NCBI GenBank assembly: GCA_012845835.1
Contig: JABAKD010000017.1
Span: 6,441,151 to 6,505,150 of the forward strand
Length of the DNA stretch: 64,000 bases
Origin: Undaria pinnatifida
Taxonomy: Eukaryota; Sar; Phaeophyceae; Laminariales; Alariaceae
Reading direction: 5' to 3'
Shown here: positions 13,201 to 22,200 of the stretch, piece after piece
How positions within the stretch are numbered: the stretch's first letter is position 1
Layout of the letters: each line of letters starts with the position of its first letter
Position numbers and translations under genes: made by a program
The notes under the pieces: generated by a model
Seen by the model: only the letters and a program-made list of their open reading frames with translations
The model's database searches: none
Told to the model about the DNA's origin: nothing

Positions 13201-16200
13201 ATTCCATTGAGTTGTACCGACTCGCGCGACCGCGGGCCCGGTGGTATCAGCTCCGAGGACTTCCCCTCGTGAGCTCGGAGTGCGTTTGTCCACAATGCAA
13301 TAGTTCGTTCGTTATCGCAGGGGGAATTGACATGACATCGGCCATGGACCTTCCCGTTTGTTTCTCAAGATCTCAAGAGCTCACAAGAAACGCCAATAAT
13401 GACAATTGAACTCCCTGACAAAATGTATCCAACCATTGTACGGTAAAATGCCCAATGATTCGACCACAGCGGTACAAAATCTTGTGTGTGTGTGTGTTTT
13501 TTTTTTGTTTTTGGTGCATCCTTTAGTTATCCTATGCTAGGCCGCGAGACATATCAGCGCGTCTGGAAGCCCGCTCTCAGCATCCCAGGTGTTATTCGGT
13601 TTCTGTTTGATGCATTGTTTGTGGCGTCTCTCTGGGGTGTGGAAAATAATAACTAAGTAGTAGTTATATTTCAAATTCAAATTGTTTGCAGCCGTCAACG
13701 GCAATTCCCTCTCAACAGCCAGCAATTGGCCAACTTCAAAAGTAAAAGTACAAAGAAGAAGTTGCTGAAAAAGCAAAATAAAAATATCAGAGAGCAAGCA
13801 GTAAAGATCAGAGAATGAGAGCTAAAAAGTAAGTAAGAATGAGACTAGGGAAAGCAAGGAAGGCAAGGAACTTCGGGACGGTTCTTTTTCCCAGCAACTA
13901 ATTTTCTTTTCGGCAATTACGGGCTGAGAAGGACTGAAAGGGGGGAGGATATGCCGAGCGAGACGTCCGAGGGGGGCGAGGTCTAGGTATATAGTTTTAT
14001 GTCGGTGCTAAGTTGTACTGGAAGATTACGTATGCAGGATGTAGCGCCCCACATCTTGTTTTTGCCGGTACAGTGGTTTTCTCAACTCGGCGGTCTTATC
14101 TGCAGTGGGAATTGCGTAGCATAGCTCAGTGACGCTTCCTACGATAGAGGTATAACATTTTTTGGCAGTCGTTTTTGTAAATGACGGGGCTCCTTAACCC
14201 AAAATCGTCGGAAATAGGCCGTTCATTATTGCCTGGTAAGGTGGGTATTTTTTTTTACCTAGGACATGGGTGTGGTCATCGGGCTGTAGTTTCAGTTTTG
14301 CTGGAAATTAGTTTTCGGCTGAGAAGGCAATGAGCTCTCCTTAATAGGTTATGAGCCTCAGAAAATATTGCGCGCACGTTCCCGTAGCATGTGTATGTTA
14401 GCATAGGCGGGGTGGGTGTATTCCGATTTGGTCGCTCTTAGGCCCCTAATGTTCTAATCTTGAGCTCTCTTAATCTGGGATATCCAACGTTTTTTTTTTT
14501 TCCCTCCTTCACCCGTGTTTTACCTAGATCACGAGAGATATCAACGCGTCTGGAAGCCGCGCTCAGCTCCGCGGGAGGGGGTCCTGACGCCGGTGTGGCA
14601 GAGGCGGAGGAAGAGGCTGGGTATCAGGGCCCGGCGTTCGAGCAGCTCGTGTTCCGAGAGACGTGGCGATGCCTCATGCAGTGCTGGGACGATGAGGTGA
14701 AGTGTTTGTTTTTCTCGGCGAGGCAGCCAACCCACCGTACCAGATCAAACAGTGTGCTCACAACCTCGGGCACGTGCATGAAAACATGGCCATATGGAAC
14801 ACTACTTGACTGCGAAAAGCTAGTGATTTGGGTGGGCGCGGTCTTGCCTGGTGTAGTGCTGGCGAAGTGCTGCCGATGCCTACTGCTGTGATGTTTCTCG
14901 CCGTCACCAAGTAACTGTAGCGTTGCACACGTTGGCGGGATAGTAACCGTTGGAGCATATACGGTAGTGTTCTTGGAGGCGTAGCGTTGCCTGACGCAGT
15001 GCTGGAATGATGAGGTGATTGTGCCACCACTGCCTAGTTACTAAGTGTTTCTCGCCGTCACGAACGAACTGTAGATTGCACATATCGGATGGATAATGTT
15101 CGATCAAACAACCAGTGTTCCCGAGAGGCGTAATGTTGCCTTATGCAGTGCTGGGACGATGACATGAACTGTTTGTGTTTTCACGGCGTCATCAACCAGC
15201 CGTGGCGTTGCTGCTCACGCCCAACAGATGGCGACCTGTGTGGCCCATGGCTAGATCGTACGGATCAGCGGGTTGGGACATATGCACAGATCCGAGAGGC
15301 GTGGCATTGCCTGGTGCAGTGCTGGGATGACGTGGTGCAGTGTTCGTGTTGTCGACGTCAATATCCAAACGTAGAGTGGCACATTTTCTGTCTAGCCTAG
15401 ATCGTAAAGATCAGAGCGACCCGTGCATAGATCGTGCATGGGCAGCTGGATAGGTCCGAGAGGCCTTGGTGTCTGACGCCGTGTTGGGATGGTGAGGTGA
15501 AGTATTTGTGTTATCTCGGCGTCACCAACCAATCCACACTGCAGGTTCGGTTCTTCCGAGGTTGGCTCGTCGCTTGTTGAGGATGTCCCGTCGCGTCTTC
15601 GGGCATGCTATGACCCGTGCTGACATATGGATTCCTCTATCTATTATAACATCAATCGACGCTGCGAGTGTTTTTGCCGTGGCTGGCTCACGGCTTATTG
15701 AAGCTGTCCTTCCAGGGGGTGAGGCATACCCGATCCTACCTCACGATCTACCCGTTTCGGGGCAGACGTATTCCTTTTTCGCGCCACATGTTACGACAAA
15801 GGTGCACAAGTTTTTTTGACCTGAAGCTCCTCGCTTGACGATGTCTATCCCTCACCCAGGAGCTTATGTGGGGTAAGCTGGAATGGCAACCAGATGACCA
15901 AATCCGTGGCCTAGCCATCGGAAATGTTTGCATCTATGCGAAACAGGAATTCAATTCCGACGATTTTGTTAATAGGTTAAGGAGCCCCGTCAATCAGAAA
16001 ATACGCCCTTACAACTGGAAACCCGTGTTCAGGGACATATTCCTTGAAATTGGTATTGGGAACTATTTTGGGGCTCTAGAAGGGTTAAGGAGCCCCGTCA
16101 ATACAAAAATATGTGCGCCAAAAAGGGGTATACCTTAATACATCTATCGTAGCACGCGTCTCATGAAGGTCCTGACCTGTCCGAAGTGTGGGTTTTCCAC

Positions 16201-19200
16201 GCTGCTGGCGTTTTGGGGCGTGTCTGGGGCATCGCGTTCTTGAGGCCGTAGCGTTGCGCAGAGGGCCATGAAAGCCCTCGTCAGTATTGACTAGTCGTTG
16301 TGGTGAGTAAAGGGTGTAAACTATTTTTTTCTTTATAAGTATTGCGCGCCAGTAAATGGGCTGTGCTCTTGACCTGTACCGGTGTATCTACGTCTCCCTC
16401 AACCGAATCATCCATGCAGGTGTTTCTTCCGTGCCTGGCCCACCGCTTTTTGAGGCTTTCCCTCCAGGGGATTGGACGCGTCGGGGCTTGGGCCGATTCG
16501 ACCGAGGTGCTCGCCCTTCCCGCCGACGACATCGTGCCGATCGCGGCAAGCCTTGACATGTAAGCTCGGAGCCATTTAACAAAAATGCAGCGCGATAGAT
16601 GCTCGATACGGCAGAGGTCCACGAGTTCAACTATGAGACTGATCCTCACTTCAGGAGGTCTATATCCCGCACCATTTTTCAAGGGTGTGTTCGGTACGGT
16701 ACCAGAATTGTCGATACCGGTATGGATGTCGTACCGGACTCACCGAAGTGTCCGGTAGCGGAATTGATGTCGTACCGAACTTACTGAAGTGTCTGGTACC
16801 GGTATTGATGTCGTACCGAACTTACCGAAGTGTCCGGTGCCGGTAAATACCGGCGGTATATTCCGTCGGTATGCCTCGGTACGGACCGTACCAAACACAT
16901 CTTTTGTTTTTGTATTTGGGAAAAGTGAAAAACCCGATGAACAGCCTTATGGCCTAGGTAGGTATACAAGAAATAATGTTACAAAAGCGAGGACGACGTT
17001 TTTGCGACGATTTTCGGTTAACGCGCTTACAACTGGAAACCCGTTGTGGGGAGACAAATTACTTGGAATTCGTATGTGGGATGGGCCTTGGAGCTCCTAA
17101 ACGGGTTAAGGGGCCTCGTTATCCAGAAAATAAGTTTGCCAAAAATGCGTTACATCTGTCGTAGGAGATGTCGTGCTAACGTTTTTTGGTGCTTGGGAAA
17201 ATTGGAGACTGTGTTTGTCGACCCTACTTTGTTTCCCCTGCTTAGTGCGTTGTTAGGCGTTGTACGCATCCGAACCCGCCGACATCGTTGTTCTACTCGC
17301 GGTGGGGATCTCCACACGAAACGCTTCTTTGCTCTGGGTTTGCCACACACGAAATTATCTTTTATGATAGCTTGCCTACCGTTTTTTTTGTGGAGCATGC
17401 GCGACATAGTTACTATCGTTCCCAACCCCCCCCACCCCCGCCCCCGCCTCGTTTCCGGTATGCGTGACAGGTTGCTTCGCGCTCTTAACCCCTTTAGAGC
17501 CCCAAAACCCTTCCCTACACTAACTCCAAGTATTTTCCCCAAAACTGTTTTCCAGTTGTAGAGAGGGGTTAAGACCGACATTTTCTCCCCGAAATAAGGA
17601 ACCTTACTTACTTTTCGCCCCCATGTTTTGCGTATTCACGTACTTGAGGTTTCTTCGAGCTTTGAAGACTGACTTCGTGGCCGTTGCCGCCGGCCAAATT
17701 GCGGCACCCGCGGCTGGAGAGCGGCACCGTGGGGGCCAAGGGGCGATGGCGAAGGGAGATGCTGAGGATCTGGTCGGTGAGGCGGTAGCGGAAGCTGCGG
17801 GCGAGTTGGCGCCATTGGTGCAAAGATTATGGCAGGAGGCGACCTCGCAGGTGGCCGGACAGTGCAAGGCGATCCTTCAGGTGTGTGCGTTTGTGTTGTT
17901 GGTGGTCGTGGTACTTTTTTTCTTTTTCTTTTTTTTTCTCCGGCAGATGGGGAAAGTAAAGCTTCAGCTCACCACGCTTCCTTGTATTTCCATACGTGAC
18001 GCGTGCTGCGATAGAGGCGCACCACTTTCTTTCAGAAGGTCCCTCACTTTCAGAGCTCGAGACCTCTCCCAAGAACATATTTTGGAGAAAACTAAAACTG
18101 CTGCCGGATGAAACTTCCCATGGTCTAGGTACACAATGATAATCGTGCCAAAAAAAAATGGCCTACTTCCGACGATTTTGGGTCAAGGAGCCCCGTCATT
18201 CAGAACCATTTTAGCCTAAAAAAGGTATACCTCTATTGTAGCACGAGTCACATGGGTGTCGATTTAACTCAAGTGTATTCGCAATCCAGCTCTAGCTGGC
18301 GTATCCTTAGTTTCCATGGTAGTGACAGCGCGAGCTGTCCCTACTGTTTCCTGTTTCTGTTCCGGTTGGAGTTGTTTCCGTTGCCGTTGAAAAACACCGG
18401 AAGTCAAAGTTACGGTTAACGTTTGACTTACCGTTGCCGTTGCCGTTACGGTAACCTCTTTCGTTTCTGTTACAGTTACCGCTGCAGTTACCTTAGTTAC
18501 GGATACCGTAGTGACGGATAACGGTATCGTTCGACTGCCGGTACAGTTACCTCCACCGTTACCGTTGCAGTTACCGCCACCGTTACCGCTGGAGTTACCA
18601 CCACCGTTAACGTTACAGTTACCTCCACCGTTACCGGTACAGCTTCCGATGCTGTTACAGGCACCAACACATTTCCCAGCTGCGTTTACCGGTAGCGTTG
18701 CGGTTTCAGCTTCGAATGCATGCTACTGCAAGGGTGCACCTGATGTTTTCTGGGGCTCCACACTCTTGAGGAGCTCGGCATCTCACCTGAAAACTGTTTT
18801 TTGAAAGTACTGTACGCATTGCCCGACGAACACCCCGATGGCGTCTAGCAAAATCAATACCACGCAAACAGCATTCCGACTGAATTGGGTAGTTCCTCAG
18901 AGTCATCCCGCTCTAGAGATGCAGCAGAAGTTTCTGAGCTCCTATTAATAACATGGGGAGCTCAATACCTCACCCGAAACATGACTTCGAAGGCGTTCGT
19001 TCGCGGAAACCCGACCAGCATTTCGATGCGCTAGTCTTGAACAAATAGTATATACTATACTGTAGTATACGCTCGTATTTTTTATCATGTTAACCGATAG
19101 TTCCACACTGGAGGAACTCAATTCGCTCACAAAAAAACAGCAAGTCCTAAAAGGGCAACCCGTACCGCACTAGAGAGGGATGACTCCTCTATTGAGGAAT

Positions 19201-22200
19201 CCTGTTGGCTGGAAGCCATTTGGCCCAGAAATGGTACACCTGTATCGGAGCACTGATGACGGCACTATAGAGGGATACGACTCCTCTACTGGGGAGTCCC
19301 GTTGGCTGGAAGCCATTTGGCCAAAAAACGGTACACCTTTTATCGGAGCACTGATAACGCATGCTACGAATGGTACAGTGAAAGTGCACCATTTTTTCGA
19401 TCTGGGGGTGGTTGCTTAGGGACCTCTGTACCTCATCCAAGACGTATGCTACGATAGAGGTAGCACTTTTCGTCCGTTCAAAATGGTTTCTGAATGATGG
19501 GGCTCCTTAACGCAAAATCGTCGAAAATAGGCTAGAACAATTTACGTGATTTTCATGGTGTACCTAGGCCATGGGATGTTTCGTCCCGTAGCAGTTTTTT
19601 TTTTCTCCAAATCGCTTTTTGAGAAGAGGTCTTATTCTCCCGAATTGAGGAACCTCTGAACAAAATGGTGCAGCTCTATCGTAGCGCGCGTCCCAAACCC
19701 TGATTTGGAGGAAAATGAGAGAGGAACCCTATGTACCATCTCATGGGCTAGGTACACAACGAAACGTAGCTAAAAGCAAGAGTGAAATTCCGTGACAAAT
19801 TTCGGGGTTAAGAAACCCCGTTTTTAGTAAAGCGTTTCAGCCAATAAGTGGTATACCTTAGTACCTCTATCGCAGCTTGCGTCTAATCGTACCTACCTTA
19901 ACCTTCACCGATATCGTTTCTGTGACGCTCCAGTTACCGTCACTGTTGCCGTTACCGTTCCTGTTACCGTTGCCGTTGCCGGGGCCTTTGCCGTTTAAGA
20001 TACCTTCACCTTTATCGTTACCTCTACCGTAACGAAGCGGTCACTGTTACCCTTGCTGTTGTCGTTTCAGTTACCTGCACCTTCACCGTTACCGCTACCG
20101 TAACAATGCAGTTACCGTTACCGCTACCGTTGCCGTTTCGGTTGCCTTCGCCTTCATCGTTACCGCCACCGTAACGCGGTTACCTTTTTTTTTTTAATTC
20201 TCCGGCGGATGGGGAAAAATAAAGCTTTAGCTCACCACACTTCCACGTATTTTCATACGCGTCGTGTGTCGATTTAACTCAGTTGCTTTCGCAGCCCAAC
20301 GCTAGCTGGCGCACCCTTCGGATCCCATTGTAGGTATAGCGTAAGCTTTCCCTATCAGTGGTCTTCGTTACAACCCCGGCAGCGCAAGCTGCCGTTGTAT
20401 ACGGATGCGTGTGTATGTCGACCCGGCCTGTCCCCTGAGGGTCAGTTTCGGTGAAGATAGCCACCCGGAATGTCATCTTTCCGGGTAGTGTGGGACTTGC
20501 GCAAGCTCACCCACTAACAAAACCCCTGGCCATGGGAGATGGCCTTCCGCCGGACTTGGTCCAGTTACGGTCCACCCTACCCATTCGGGCGTTGGTCCTC
20601 GGACCGTCGTCACCGTTCCGGTACCGTTGCGAGTACCGTTACCCTTACGGTTACAGTGATTACAGTGACACTTACCGCCCCCGCCACTACGGCTACCGCT
20701 GCTTCTGCCGCCGCTGCCAGCCCTGCTTTGTTGCTGTTACAGTTACAGTCACAGTTTCCACGTATTTCACCGCTACAGGTGGTGTTACCGTTACCGTTAC
20801 AGTCACCGTTGCATTGGCAGTTCCCGATGCGATTACCTTTACCGATATTGTTACCGCCACTGCCGCTGCCTTCCGTCTGCCACTTTGTTACAATTTTGTT
20901 TGTGTTGTTTCAGGCTGTTAAAGGCATCACCGCCACCTACCGCATGACAAACAAACCGGCTCCGCAGCGCCCGTCCCCGTTCGTACCGAACGTGCTCCGC
21001 GCTCTTCGGGAGTTCGACGCGAGATGGGGGGCGAGCTCGGCGAGCAGGAGACAGCAGCGGTCGGAAGGCGGGGGCGGCGACTGGAAAGATGCTGTTGTTC
21101 TGACAATCTGTGCCAGGTAGGAGGAACTGTGGAAGACATCAGACACACCAGATGCTTGATAGTTCGTCGTCGATGCATGCCATGGCAGGAGTGCGCCTAA
21201 CTTTTTTGTTTTTTTTCGCTGGCGGAGCTCGATACCCCCACCCCAAAGCCTGACTATGAGAAATACTGTGAGTGTGACCTGGCCAACACTCCCATGACCT
21301 AGTATGGAGATCGATTAATAAAAAAGGGGGGCTTATAAAACACCCGCCTTGCGTTGGCTCAAGTTTATTTTGTGGGCCAGTCTGATCGGCCTCAATCCAA
21401 CAGTCGTAGCGTAGGAGAGCTCCCCTGAAAGATGGCGATGCTTTCCTTGTCTGTGATTTCATCCTGTTAGCAGTGGATCTACGTAAATAGCGAAGCATGC
21501 AAACGAATACTACTAATGTATAGACACAAAAATGGTATACAGTCGATATTGAGCTTTATGGCGCCTCAACATGAAGAGTCAACCCGTTACAGTCTGAAAC
21601 ATAGCATTGTAGCGAAAGAGTGCTATCGGTTTGTTAACGGCCGGCCAGCTCGTGTGCTACCACGTTCTCGTTTCTTTCTACTGCACGTACTACCGCCCCT
21701 CCCCCCGTCCAGGTAACGCCTGGAAATTGTTGTCAGAGCTCCTATTGAAGGGAACCATGTTAGTCAGGACTTACGATAGACACCAAAACCTTGATAATCG
21801 AGTCATCCCACGCTAGCAGGGCAGCAGATTTTGATAATTTTCTGAGTTCTTAGCACGAGGAGCTTGCTGTCTCACCCGAAACATGACTCCGAAGACATTC
21901 ATTCGCTCAGCGCAACCAACATTTCCATGTGCTAGTCCTAAACAAACACACTCGTAATGATGATCACTTTAACCGGTAGTTCCACCCTTGAGGAGCTCAA
22001 CCGCTCACAAACCTTTAGTCTAACAACTGCAACTCTTACCGTGGGATGACTCATTCCCCAACGTTTTACTGTTAATAACCATATCTCGTCCTGATTACTA
22101 TGTTCCCTCCGTCACAGTTACCAGGATTTTTTTTTTGTCAACCTCTGTTGGGTTGGAAAAAAGTGAAAGAATAGTATTGGAACCAACAAACATAATGCAA

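Larger units (their letters stand above)
10564..13293 (-). mobile_element. Degenerate Ty3/gypsy chromovirus (gag-pro and chromodomain), antisense in COG2 intron 9
   Basis: Going 5' to 3' on the minus strand: a gag-like frame (13293-12082), a CCHC zinc knuckle (CFVCDKQGHKQWDC), a retropepsin-like domain with DSGSS and VVIIGQKTL (11600-11300), and a chromodomain (KVTWEGPEEAESTWEPV, near 10750). Reverse transcriptase, RNase H and integrase are absent, so there is a large internal deletion. The frame has in-frame stops near 12677, 12083 and 11950 and a shift near 11310. No LTRs were found. It is non-autonomous and lies opposite to COG2 transcription. Confidence 0.85.

Noticed and set aside
13248-13262. 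TGGTATCAGCTCC resembling an initiator-Met primer binding site
   Set aside because: It is on the plus strand inside the minus-strand gag frame, the wrong orientation and position, with only a short match.
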